From positions 1 through 64,000 of the forward strand of contig CBDBZX010000001.1 in the NCBI GenBank assembly GCA_965213645.1: a DNA stretch of 64,000 nucleotides, written 5' to 3'. Position 1 is the first letter of the stretch. Each line of letters starts with the position of its first letter. The position numbers and the translations under genes are program-made. The DNA is from CBDBZX01 sp965213645 (GTDB lineage Bacteria; Deinococcota; Deinococci; Deinococcales; Trueperaceae). Shown here one piece after another: positions 9,228-17,317 of the stretch. Below the pieces are notes generated by a model. It saw only the letters and a list, made by a program, of their open reading frames with translations. It was not told the DNA's origin and ran no database searches.

Positions 9228-9467
9228 ATGGACATGATGAACGGTACAGGCATGATGGACGGGCTCATGGGCTTCGGGTGGCTCGGGTCGCTCGTATTCC
9301 TCGTTCTGGTCGTTGCTTTAGTCGTATGGCTCGTCAGGCTGATGTTTCCGCAGAGTAGTAGGGGGAGTGTCGAGCAAATAGACGCGCTCGAGGTCGCCAA
9401 GCGCCGCTACGCCGAGGGCGAAATCGACAAGGAGCAGTACGAGTCGCTGAAGCGCGACCTGTCGTAA
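9228..9467 (+). CDS. Small SHOCT-domain membrane protein
   Basis: A protein of 79 aa. The Met/Gly-rich start (MDMMNGTGMMDGLMGFGW) leads to one transmembrane helix (SLVFLVLVVALVVWLVRLMF), then a short C-terminal helical hairpin (ALEVAKRRYAEGEIDKEQYESL) typical of SHOCT domains, which mediate oligomerisation or tethering. The ribosome binding site is strong (AAAGGAGG, 7 nt before ATG). It is preceded by repeat copy A and followed by 261 bases without a gene before the nuo cluster. Confidence 0.88.
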   Translation: MDMMNGTGMMDGLMGFGWLGSLVFLVLVVALVVWLVRLMFPQSSRGSVEQIDALEVAKRRYAEGEIDKEQYESLKRDLS

Positions 9468-9728
9468 CCTCTGACGCCGTATGCCATCTTTACGTCTGGA
9501 GATACTGCTCGCCTTCGCGCTCGGTGGGCTGTCCTTGAGGCGCGATTTGCAGTGAGGTCAAGTCTACACGTCCGCAAGAATGAGGGACTCGAGTCACGAA
9601 AACTGCAAGCCGCGACACTTGACGCGCGGTAATCTTAATCGGTATAACGAAGCGAGTTCCACCCCACTGAGGTCTGGGGTGGGAAGTACAGGTGTACTTA
9701 TCGCGTTCTGAGACTCGAGGGGATTCAG

Positions 9729-10047
9729 ATGATTGTAAGCAGTTACGCCGTGGTCGGCTTGGTCGCGCTGGTCGTGGTTGGTGTAGCACTTCTAGGTGCA
9801 GCTTATTGGCGACCTAAAGCCACGCTCATCAAAGCGCCTAGCGCGTGGGGGGTCGTACCGCTTCGGCTACGTCATCTACGCGCTCATCTTCTTGTCCTTC
9901 GACATGGAGATGATCTTTATGTACCCCTGGGCGGTGGTATTTGCGGAAGAGGGGCTGACGGCGTTTTTAGACATGTTCGTCTTTATTGCGATTCTCTCAG
10001 CGGGCATCGCCTACGCTTGGGGGATGGGGGGGCTCGAGTGGGAGTAG
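9729..10047 (+). pseudogene. nuoA: NuoA-like complex I membrane subunit, frameshifted
   Basis: TM1 (YAVVGLVALVVVGVALLGAAYW) is in the first frame. The rest (YRFGYVIYALIFLSFDMEM, FMYPWAVVF, ILSAGIAYAWGMGGLEWE) is in the next frame. The break falls in a run of six G near 9846-9853; removing one G gives a continuous protein of about 105 aa with the NuoA pattern. The usual conserved loop between TM1 and TM2 (Y/FE-C/S-G...G) is absent; only RPKATLIKAPSAWGS is there. It is the first gene of a cluster lacking nuoB, C, D, E, F, G and I. A homopolymer sequencing error is likely. Confidence 0.8.
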
Positions 10048-10051
10048 TCTC

Positions 10052-10954
10052 ATGGGCATCCTAACGGGCACGCTCTTCACCTTCAGCGTCCTCGCTATCG
10101 GTGCGGTCCTTACGATGGTCTTAGAGCGCGTCATGCTCCGCCCCGCGCAAGAGGTCGGTCCTGCTGCTACGCCCCCGGCTGAGAGAGATACTAAACTCTT
10201 GCGCGAAGACCGCTGGCTCTACCCGGCGGGCGCGGTCTCGGCGCTGTTCGGCGTCGCTGCTGCCGCAATCATCATCCCGTTCGGTCCAAACCTCGTCGCG
10301 GAGGATATAGGCGTCGGTGCGTTCTACTTCATCGTAGTGGTGGACTTTGTCGTGTTGGGCGTAGCGCTATCGCAGGCTGGGGCGCGAACGTGCGGGATGC
10401 GGTGGACGTGTACTACCGTATCACCGCGCAGCTCATTTCCTATGTGATTCCACTTGGACTCGCGTATGTGGGCGCAATCATGATGGCACGGTCGCTCTCG
10501 CTGAACACCATTGTGGAAAATCAAGCAGGTATCTGGTACATCGTGGTGCAGCCTATCGGCTTTGCGCTCTATGTCATCACAGGACTCATGCAGGCGTACC
10601 GTGCACCCTTTTTAGAGCCGTTCCTCGTATCACCTCAATCACGGCGTTTTAGGGGTTGTGGGCGGCTGGCAGGCGTTTATATGGCGGCTCTCTTTGGCGG
10701 GGCTGCTCTTCGTCGTCGCAGCAATGGGTGCGGTGCTCTACCTCGGTGGCTGGCTCGGACCGTGGCTGCCTGCGCCTGTGTGGATGCTCCTCAAGACGTT
10801 TGCGCTGATGGCGTTCATGCTCTGGCTCGGGCGGCGCGTGCAACCTCTCTCCACCGCGCAGATGCTCAAGCTCTCCTGGCGCATCCTGACGCCTGTGGGT
10901 TTAGTCAATGTGCTCATCGTGGGGGCGCTCATTCTTTTAGGGGTGGGACAGTGA
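10052..10954 (+). pseudogene. nuoH: NuoH-like complex I membrane subunit, two frameshifts
   Basis: Three frames must be joined. The first runs to VALS near 10375 and the second starts with GWGANVRDAVDVYYRITAQL. The third starts near 10630 with YHLNHGVLGVVGGWQAF and ends LVNVLIVGALILLGVGQ. The rebuilt protein resembles NuoH in LISYVIPLGLAYVG, VVQPIGFALYVITGLMQAYRAPF and the C-terminal MLKLSWRILTPVGLVNV. The hallmark quinone-site loop that normally follows APF (DLPEAESELVAGYHTEYSG type) is missing, replaced by LEPF and a short linker. It is therefore a divergent NuoH as well as frameshifted; the two issues are separate. Confidence 0.75.
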
Positions 10955-10961
10955 GGACATT

Positions 10962-11886
10962 GTGATTTTAGGACCTCTTGCACAGATTTTAGCCTTCACC
11001 CTGTTGTCGGCTCATCGCTATTTTGGGCGCACTCGGCATGGCGACGACGATGAGCATGTATAGGAGCGGCATCTTTCTGATGGGTTCCTTTATCGGCGTG
11101 TCGGGACTTTTTATCCTCTTGTCGGCGGACCTCTTAGGGCTCCTCCAAATCATGATGTACATCGGCGGGATGCTCGTGATGATCCTCTTCATGGCGCTCT
11201 TCTCGCACGACCCCGGCGGCGACATGATGGCGGGGATGGATTTGCCTCTTATTGAGAAGTTCTTCAGTTTGGGGTTACTGCCTAAAGACGAAGAAGAGGT
11301 CGAAGCGGCAGAGGTGAAGACGCTCGGTGGAGAGCAAGAACAAGAAGAACATCAGCACCACGAGATGAGTCATGAGCAGAGCGGCAATGGGGAAGGTCAC
11401 GCTGACGAAAGCGAGGATGAAGGTAGCGAGGACGGAAACGAGCACGAGGGCATGGACCACGATATGGATCATGGCGGTATGGATCACGGGGACATGGACA
11501 TGTCGATGGTCACACCGGTGCGCCCTTACGCCGCCGCGTTGGGCATCGCGGTGTCAGTGCTACTCGTCGGACTTCTCCTTTTCCGTCCCGCTTGGCCTGT
11601 TGTAGACGCGACACCCAACCCCGACTCGGCACGCGAAATCGGCAGCTTGCTGATGGGCAAGTACATGATGGCGTTCGAGGGGGCAGGGTTGCTTATTTTA
11701 GTGGGCATCTTCGGTGCAGTTTATATTGCAAGACCTGACCGCCACCCGTCACCCAAAAACCGCGAGGCGTATGTAGGGCTAGATGAAGACCCTACAGAAC
11801 TCGAGGATGACAGGTTAGTCCCTTTGATGGGAGCAGAGGAAAGCTCGAGCGACCAAACATCACATCAAGACGAGGCGAACACATGA
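10962..11886 (+). pseudogene. nuoJ: NuoJ-like subunit with His/Met/Asp-rich insert, frameshifted at 5' end
   Basis: GTG 10962 (GAGG upstream) opens VILGPLAQILAFTLLS. Near 11010 the frame shifts by one base to LIAILGALGMATTMSMYRSG and runs on with SGLFILLSADLLGLLQIM and MMYIGGMLVMILFM, the NuoJ TM2-TM3 pattern. Between TM3 and TM4 lies an unusual acidic, His- and Met-rich segment of roughly 80 residues, including EHQHHEMSHE and MDHDMDHGGMDHGDMDMSM, which resembles copper-binding repeats of CopA/PcoA-type proteins. TM4 (AALGIAVSVLLVGLLLF) and TM5 (LLILVGIFGAVYIA) follow, then an acidic tail. It overlaps nuoK by 4 bases. Confidence 0.78.
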
Positions 11887-12194
11887 TTATCCCTCTGAGC
11901 GCCTTCTTAATCGTCGCCGCCATCCTCTTCGGCATCGGCATCTACGCCGTCGTTGCGCAACGCTCGGCGGTGATGATCCTCATGGGCATCGAAGTCTTGC
12001 TCAACGCCATCGGGCTCAACATCGTCGCGTTTTGGCGCTTCGTGCAGCCCGGCGACTACTCAGCGCAGATTTTTCTCATCATCATCGTGACGCTGGGAGC
12101 AGTCGAAATGGCAATCGGACTCGCCATCATGATGCTGCTCTACCGCAACCAGGGTACGCAGCAAGTGGACCAGTTCACGGAGCTTAAAGGATGA
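11883..12194 (+). CDS. nuoK: NuoK-like complex I / Mrp-type subunit
   Basis: A protein of 103 aa with three transmembrane helices, as usual for NuoK. The conserved membrane Glu residues are present: LMGIEVLLNAIGLN (TM2) and LGAVEMAIGLAIM (TM3). These belong to the central polar axis of complex I. The ATG overlaps the nuoJ stop, and its own stop overlaps the nuoL start, so translation is coupled. This gene is intact, unlike nuoA, nuoH and nuoJ upstream. Confidence 0.95.
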   Translation: MIIPLSAFLIVAAILFGIGIYAVVAQRSAVMILMGIEVLLNAIGLNIVAFWRFVQPGDYSAQIFLIIIVTLGAVEMAIGLAIMMLLYRNQGTQQVDQFTELKG

Positions 12195-14134
12195 ACGTCG
12201 TCCTCTTCGCTGTTCCGGTAGTTCCGATCTTAGCCGCGTTTATAGTTCTTTTTTTCGGCTCGAGGCTTCCCGCGAAAGGTGCGTGGCTAAGCGCGGGCGC
12301 AAGTGGCTTGAGCCTTCTACTCGTCCTCATTCTGAGCGGACAAAGGTTGAGCGTGAGTGGCACATGGCTCGAGACCGGCTCCTTCACCCTCACCGCCGGT
12401 TTAACCCTAGACCCGCTCTCATACCTCTTGGCGCTCGTGGTCTCGAGCGTGAGTTTTCTCATCGGCGTGTACGCAGTGGGCTATATGGAAGAAGAGAAGA
12501 GCAAACCTCGCTTCTTTGCCCTCTTATCCTTCTTCGTCGGCGCGATGCTGACACTCGTGTTGAGCGGTTCGCTGCTGCTCCTCTTCGCCGCGTGGGAAGG
12601 GGTCGGGTTAGCGTCTTATGGGCTCATCGGCTTTTGGTACAGCCAAGAGGACTCGCGTAAGGCGGCGCGTAAGGCGTTTTTGATGACGCGGTTAGGAGAC
12701 TTGGGGCTCTTGCTCGGGTGGTTGTGGCTTTTGCTCGAGCTAAGCACTACCGACATCGGCGCGATTTTGGGCACATTAGAAACCCTTCCTGATGGCGTTT
12801 TAACCGCTACCGCCCTCCTCTTGCTCTTAGGTGCTCTAGGCAAAAGCGCCCAACTCCCGCTTACGGCTTGGCTCCCCGACGCGATGGCGGGACCGACGCC
12901 CGTCTCGGCGCTCATTCACTCCGCGACGATGGTGGCGGCGGGCGTGTACCTCTTGCTTCGGCTCTTTCCACTCTTTGAAGCTGCGCCGGGTGCACTCACC
13001 GTCATCCTGACCTTGGGCGTACTGACGGCTCTCGTTGCCGCCCTCATCGCCACCACCGAGACCGACCTCAAGCGCGTCTTAGCGTGGTCTACCGTGTCAC
13101 AACTCGGCGAGATGATGCTGGCGCTTGGGCTCGGCGGCGCGGGCGCGGCGGCGTTTCACCTCACCACGCACGCGGCGTTCAAGGCGGCACTCTTTCTGGC
13201 AGCGGGCGCAATAGGGCACGCGGTCGGCAGCTACGACTTACGCAAGATGGGCGGCTTGTTTCAGCAGTTACCCTACACGACCTTCGCCTTCGGCGCGGCA
13301 GCGCTCACGCTGGCAGGTTTGCCTCCCTTCTCAGCCTTCTGGAGTGAAGAGGCGATTTTGGCTCAAGCTGCTTCGGCGAGCCCCCTCCTCGGCGCACTGC
13401 TCGTGTTCCTCATCTTCTTAGCGGGCGTATATATCAGCCGCGCGGGGATGGCGTCGTTTGCGGCGTGGCGGGATACGACTCAGGACACCTATGAGGTTAC
13501 TGCGGAAGAGGTCGGCTGGCGCATGAAGGCAGGGATGCTCACGACGGCACTTTTTGCGCTTGGACTGGGATGGGCGCTTTCGGGGCGGTTAGAAGCCTTT
13601 TTGCCCTTTGAAGGTGCGCCGCACGTGTCCGCCGCTTGGACGCTTTGGGCGGTTGCGGCGAGCTTCGCGGGGTTGATGCTAGGCGCGTGGCGCGTATGGC
13701 AGGCTGGACCCGTGCCGACCTTTGGGACGGGTCCTGTTTCGCTCGCAGAAGGATTAGAGCGGGTGACGCGGGCTCCCGCTCTCGCTGCTGAGCGAATCGC
13801 TTCAGCGGTTGATGCTGCCGAGCAGGGGTTCGACATTGCTGTACGCCACCTTGCTGATACGGCTCAACGTAGCGGGCGAGCGTTGGACGGGCTCGAGACA
13901 ATCTTCGACAAGAGCGCTCGGGCAGGGGCGACACTAACACTCAACCTAGCTAACCGCACCGACCAAGCGGAACGTGTCGGTTTCTCAAGAGGGGGCGACG
14001 CCTTCGCCCGCCTGTTAGGGCGCTCGAGCGAGTACTTACGCGCGGCGCAGAGTGGCAAGCTCTACATTTACACCTTGATCCTCTTTATCTGGACAGGCGC
14101 AGTCATCCTCGCCGGGGCGCTTCTATGGTTCTGA
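12191..14134 (+). CDS. nuoL: NuoL-like antiporter-type subunit
   Basis: A 647-aa polytopic protein. The proton-channel residues of NuoL are visible: Glu in AAWEGVGLASYGLIGFWY and Lys in LGALGKSAQLPLTAWLPDA, then PVSALIHSATMVAAGVYLL. The C-terminal part contains an amphipathic, charged stretch (about residues 510-620) corresponding to the lateral helix, then a final transmembrane helix (YIYTLILFIWTGAVILAGAL). It is intact and coupled to nuoK by ATGA. The residues suggest a functional ion channel, so the cluster is probably not a dead relic. Confidence 0.95.
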   Translation: MNVVLFAVPVVPILAAFIVLFFGSRLPAKGAWLSAGASGLSLLLVLILSGQRLSVSGTWLETGSFTLTAGLTLDPLSYLLALVVSSVSFLIGVYAVGYMEEEKSKPRFFALLSFFVGAMLTLVLSGSLLLLFAAWEGVGLASYGLIGFWYSQEDSRKAARKAFLMTRLGDLGLLLGWLWLLLELSTTDIGAILGTLETLPDGVLTATALLLLLGALGKSAQLPLTAWLPDAMAGPTPVSALIHSATMVAAGVYLLLRLFPLFEAAPGALTVILTLGVLTALVAALIATTETDLKRVLAWSTVSQLGEMMLALGLGGAGAAAFHLTTHAAFKAALFLAAGAIGHAVGSYDLRKMGGLFQQLPYTTFAFGAAALTLAGLPPFSAFWSEEAILAQAASASPLLGALLVFLIFLAGVYISRAGMASFAAWRDTTQDTYEVTAEEVGWRMKAGMLTTALFALGLGWALSGRLEAFLPFEGAPHVSAAWTLWAVAASFAGLMLGAWRVWQAGPVPTFGTGPVSLAEGLERVTRAPALAAERIASAVDAAEQGFDIAVRHLADTAQRSGRALDGLETIFDKSARAGATLTLNLANRTDQAERVGFSRGGDAFARLLGRSSEYLRAAQSGKLYIYTLILFIWTGAVILAGALLWF

Positions 14135-14153
14135 ACGCTGTATTAGGAGTTCT

Positions 14154-15644
14154 ATGTTAAGTATTACGATCTTTTTACCGCTTGCCGTGGGGCTCGCCCT
14201 GCTGGTTATACCGAACGCGCAAGCCAAGCTCATCCGTTACGCTGCCCTCGCAGGCTCGCTTCTCACGCTGCTCTTTACGCTCATTTTATGGGGCGGCTAT
14301 GATCCGACAGGTTCACGCTTGCAGTGGCGCACCGTCGCGGATTGGATTCCTAGTATTGGCTCGAGCTACGACGTGGCGGTGGACGGTCTTTCCCTACCTT
14401 TAATCGTCCTGACCGCACTTTTACTCAGCCTCTCCATGCTCTTCGTCCTGCCCGAACGCGAACGGGCGAAAGAGCACGCCTTCTTATTTCTGCTGATGGC
14501 GACGGGTCTTTTAGGACTCTTCGCCGCGCAAGACTTGTTGCTCTTCTACCTCTTCTTCGAAGTCGGACTCGTGCCGATGTACTTCATTGTGGGCATCTGG
14601 GGCGGCGAGAACCGCCGCTACGCCGCCTTGAAGTTCTTTCTCTATACACGTGCGGGCAGCTTGGCGATGCTGCTGAGCTTTCTGGCACTTTATCTGGCGA
14701 CGGGCGATTCGGTAGGGTCACGCAGCTTTTCGCTCGAGGCGATTACAGCCGCGCAACCCTTCGTGGGGCAAGCGGCAGGTTTCTGGGTACTTTTAGGACT
14801 CCTCTTAGGCTTCGGCGTCAAGCTGCCCACCGTCCCCTTGCACAACTGGCTCCCCGACGCCCACGTCGAAGCGCCGACCGAGGGAAGCGTGATGCTCGCA
14901 GGCATCCAACTCAAGATGGGCGCGTATGGTCTCCTTCGGGTCCTTATTCCGACGCTGCCAGGAGCGGTGCAAGAGTACGCCTGGCTCTTGATGGTCTTGG
15001 CGCTCGTCTCACTGATTTACGGCGCGTTAGCCGCGCTACCTCAACGTGACCTCAAACGGCTCATTGCCTATACCTCAGTCAACCACATGGGCTATGTGAT
15101 GTTGGGGGTGGCGGTGTGGGGGCTCTCTTCCGATACAGGCGTGAAGCAACTTGCCCTCAACGGCGCGGTCTTGCAGATGGTAAGCCACGGTCTCTTAACG
15201 GGTGGAATGTTCTTTCTCGCGGGCGTGCTCCAACATCACACCGGCACGCGCGAGATGGCGCGGTTCGGCGGGCTCTTAGGACGCGCACCACTCTACAGTG
15301 GGCTTTTGGGGCTCTTGGCGTTCGGCTCGCTCGGGCTGCCTGCACTATCCGGTTTCGTCGCAGAATTCCAAGTTTTAGGCGCGACGCTCGCGGTGAGTCC
15401 GTGGTTGGCGGTGCTCGCCTTATTCGGACTCGTTGTGACGACGGGGCTCTACTTGAAGGTCTTGAACCTCTTGTTGATGGGCTCGCCGCCCGAGGACATG
15501 CCCGAGGTGCGGGAGATAAAACCGCTCGAGGCAAGTTCCATCATCCCCTTAGCCGCCCTCTCGCTCGCCATCGGCATCGTGCCGGGACCGTTTCTCGCCG
15601 TTATCGAGCAGGCGACGGCGTTCCTGGCGCAACTCGGCGGTTAG
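14154..15644 (+). CDS. nuoM: NuoM-like antiporter-type subunit
   Basis: A 496-aa protein with the NuoM key residues: Glu in YLFFEVGLVPMYFIVGIWGG and Lys in GFGVKLPTVPLHNWLPDAHVEAPT. KMGAYGLLRVLIP and YTSVNHMGYVMLGVAVWGL are also conserved family segments. The ATG at 14154 has TAGGAG seven bases upstream, and the gene follows nuoL by 19 bases. No lesions seen. Confidence 0.95.
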   Translation: MLSITIFLPLAVGLALLVIPNAQAKLIRYAALAGSLLTLLFTLILWGGYDPTGSRLQWRTVADWIPSIGSSYDVAVDGLSLPLIVLTALLLSLSMLFVLPERERAKEHAFLFLLMATGLLGLFAAQDLLLFYLFFEVGLVPMYFIVGIWGGENRRYAALKFFLYTRAGSLAMLLSFLALYLATGDSVGSRSFSLEAITAAQPFVGQAAGFWVLLGLLLGFGVKLPTVPLHNWLPDAHVEAPTEGSVMLAGIQLKMGAYGLLRVLIPTLPGAVQEYAWLLMVLALVSLIYGALAALPQRDLKRLIAYTSVNHMGYVMLGVAVWGLSSDTGVKQLALNGAVLQMVSHGLLTGGMFFLAGVLQHHTGTREMARFGGLLGRAPLYSGLLGLLAFGSLGLPALSGFVAEFQVLGATLAVSPWLAVLALFGLVVTTGLYLKVLNLLLMGSPPEDMPEVREIKPLEASSIIPLAALSLAIGIVPGPFLAVIEQATAFLAQLGG

Positions 15645-15645
15645 C

Positions 15646-17082
15646 GTGAGCTGCGTTCAACTGTGGGCGATCATCCCCGAACTCATCGTCGCGGGGTTGG
15701 GCTTGGTGCTCGTGCCCGTCGCCGGCTTAGCAAAGGGACGTTGGCAGCAGCTTCCGGTATGGGTGGCGGCGTTCGGGCTGTTAGTAGCAATGGTGTTTAC
15801 CGTGCGGATGCTTCCTTGGGAACCGCAGGCAGTTTTCTGTGAAACCTATGCGTTAGACGGCTTCGGCAACGTCTTCAAGCTGCTCATTTTGCTGGGATCG
15901 TTCCTATCACTTCTAGCCATCAATGGACATTTTCGCGATACGGGCAAAGAGGGGCACGCCGCCATTGCGCTGCTCTTCTCGACCTTAGGTGGGATGCTCG
16001 TTAGCTCAGCTCTCGACCTGGGGCTCATCGTCCTCTTTTTCCAGATGCTCAGCTTAGCGTCCTACATCCTTGTGACGCTCATCCGCAAAGACCGCCGCAC
16101 GAACGAAGCGACCATCAAGTACTTCATCTACGCCGCCGTTGCTCTTGCGGTTATGGCCTACGGCTTGACCTTTCTCTACGGGCTGACGGGGAGTTTGGAA
16201 CTGCGCACTATTGGGCAGGCTTTAGGTAGTGCGGATAGGCTTTGGGTTGCCGTCGCCTTCGGCATGATCCTGATTGGCTACGCCTTCGAAATCACCGTGG
16301 TCCCTTTTCACTTCTGGGCTCCCGATGTGTATAGCGGCACAACCGCGCCCGTTGCGGGCTTTCTTTCCGTCGTGCCTAAAATCGCGGGCTTTGCGGCATT
16401 TTTGCGCTTCTTGCTCTTAGCTTTACCGGATGGCATGGCGGCGTGGCCGCTGACTATTGCTATTCTCGCGGCTCTAACAATGACCTTGGGAAATCTCGCA
16501 GCGTTGCGGCAGACACGGCTCAAGAAACTCTTAGCGTATTCAAGCATCGCCCAGGCGGGCTATGTGCTAATGGCGGTTACTGTTGCGGGGCGGGTCGAGA
16601 GCGCCTTTAGCGCTACAGGCTACTACCTAGCGGCGTACCTCTTCATGAACTTGGGGGCGTTCGTGGTGGTGGCGCAGTTAGAGCGCTTGACCGGCACCGA
16701 CCATATGGATGGACTAAGAGGGCTTGGGCAGCGCTCCCCCTTCGCCGCTGCTGCACTCACGCTATCGTTGCTGTCACTCGCAGGTGTTCCACCTCTAGCG
16801 GGTTTTGCGGGCAAGGTGCTACTTTTAGAAGCGACGCTCTCGGACGGGCTCGTATGGCTCGTTGTCATCGCGGCAATAAACTTCGCGCTAGCGCTCTACT
16901 ACTACCTTGTGCCTGTTGTGGAGATGTACCTCAAAGAGCCCGAGGTCAAGTTGAGTCTACCCAACCGACCGAGCTACGTCATTTCGCTCAGTCTGAGCGT
17001 CTTAGGCACCCTGCTCATTGGCATCTTTCCGAGCCTCGCCTTGGGGGTGACGCGCTATCTAGCAGAACTTCTAAGAGGCTAA
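15646..17082 (+). CDS. nuoN: NuoN-like subunit with altered channel residues
   Basis: A 478-aa protein of the NuoN family, starting with GTG one base after the nuoM stop. The segment TIKYFIYAAVAL keeps the Lys equivalent to E. coli K158, and VPKIAGFAAFL keeps K247. At the position of E. coli E133 (GIELISL) this protein has Gln (FFQMLSL, residue 133). At K217 (GFKLSLVPFH) it has Glu (AFEITVVPFHFWAPDVY, residue 215). Both positions are normally important for proton translocation. The gene is otherwise intact. It ends the cluster; no nuoB, C, D, E, F, G or I homologue occurs in the window. Confidence 0.93.
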   Translation: MSCVQLWAIIPELIVAGLGLVLVPVAGLAKGRWQQLPVWVAAFGLLVAMVFTVRMLPWEPQAVFCETYALDGFGNVFKLLILLGSFLSLLAINGHFRDTGKEGHAAIALLFSTLGGMLVSSALDLGLIVLFFQMLSLASYILVTLIRKDRRTNEATIKYFIYAAVALAVMAYGLTFLYGLTGSLELRTIGQALGSADRLWVAVAFGMILIGYAFEITVVPFHFWAPDVYSGTTAPVAGFLSVVPKIAGFAAFLRFLLLALPDGMAAWPLTIAILAALTMTLGNLAALRQTRLKKLLAYSSIAQAGYVLMAVTVAGRVESAFSATGYYLAAYLFMNLGAFVVVAQLERLTGTDHMDGLRGLGQRSPFAAAALTLSLLSLAGVPPLAGFAGKVLLLEATLSDGLVWLVVIAAINFALALYYYLVPVVEMYLKEPEVKLSLPNRPSYVISLSLSVLGTLLIGIFPSLALGVTRYLAELLRG

Positions 17083-17317
17083 AGAAAACTAGGTCCTGTT
17101 TGATCGGGACCGCTCACGATATGGGATAAATTTCGCTTTCGATCATTGGCGGTTTATATCGAATAAGTTGCAATGAGGTATCTAGTTCTTTAGTCGCTTC
17201 CTGCCTCGGATTCGCAAAATTTTTGTGCATGACTACGGGCCTACTCACGCATAAAGTCTAACGTATATCTGTCATAAATCGGACTTTGTGTTGCCTTTCC
17301 ATATGAGTTTGGAGTCC

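Noticed and set aside
17083..17317. Search for the missing 3' half of the Ycf46-like ATPase at the left end of the element
   Set aside because: The 235 bases hold no Walker B or other AAA segments and are too short for the roughly 170 missing codons.
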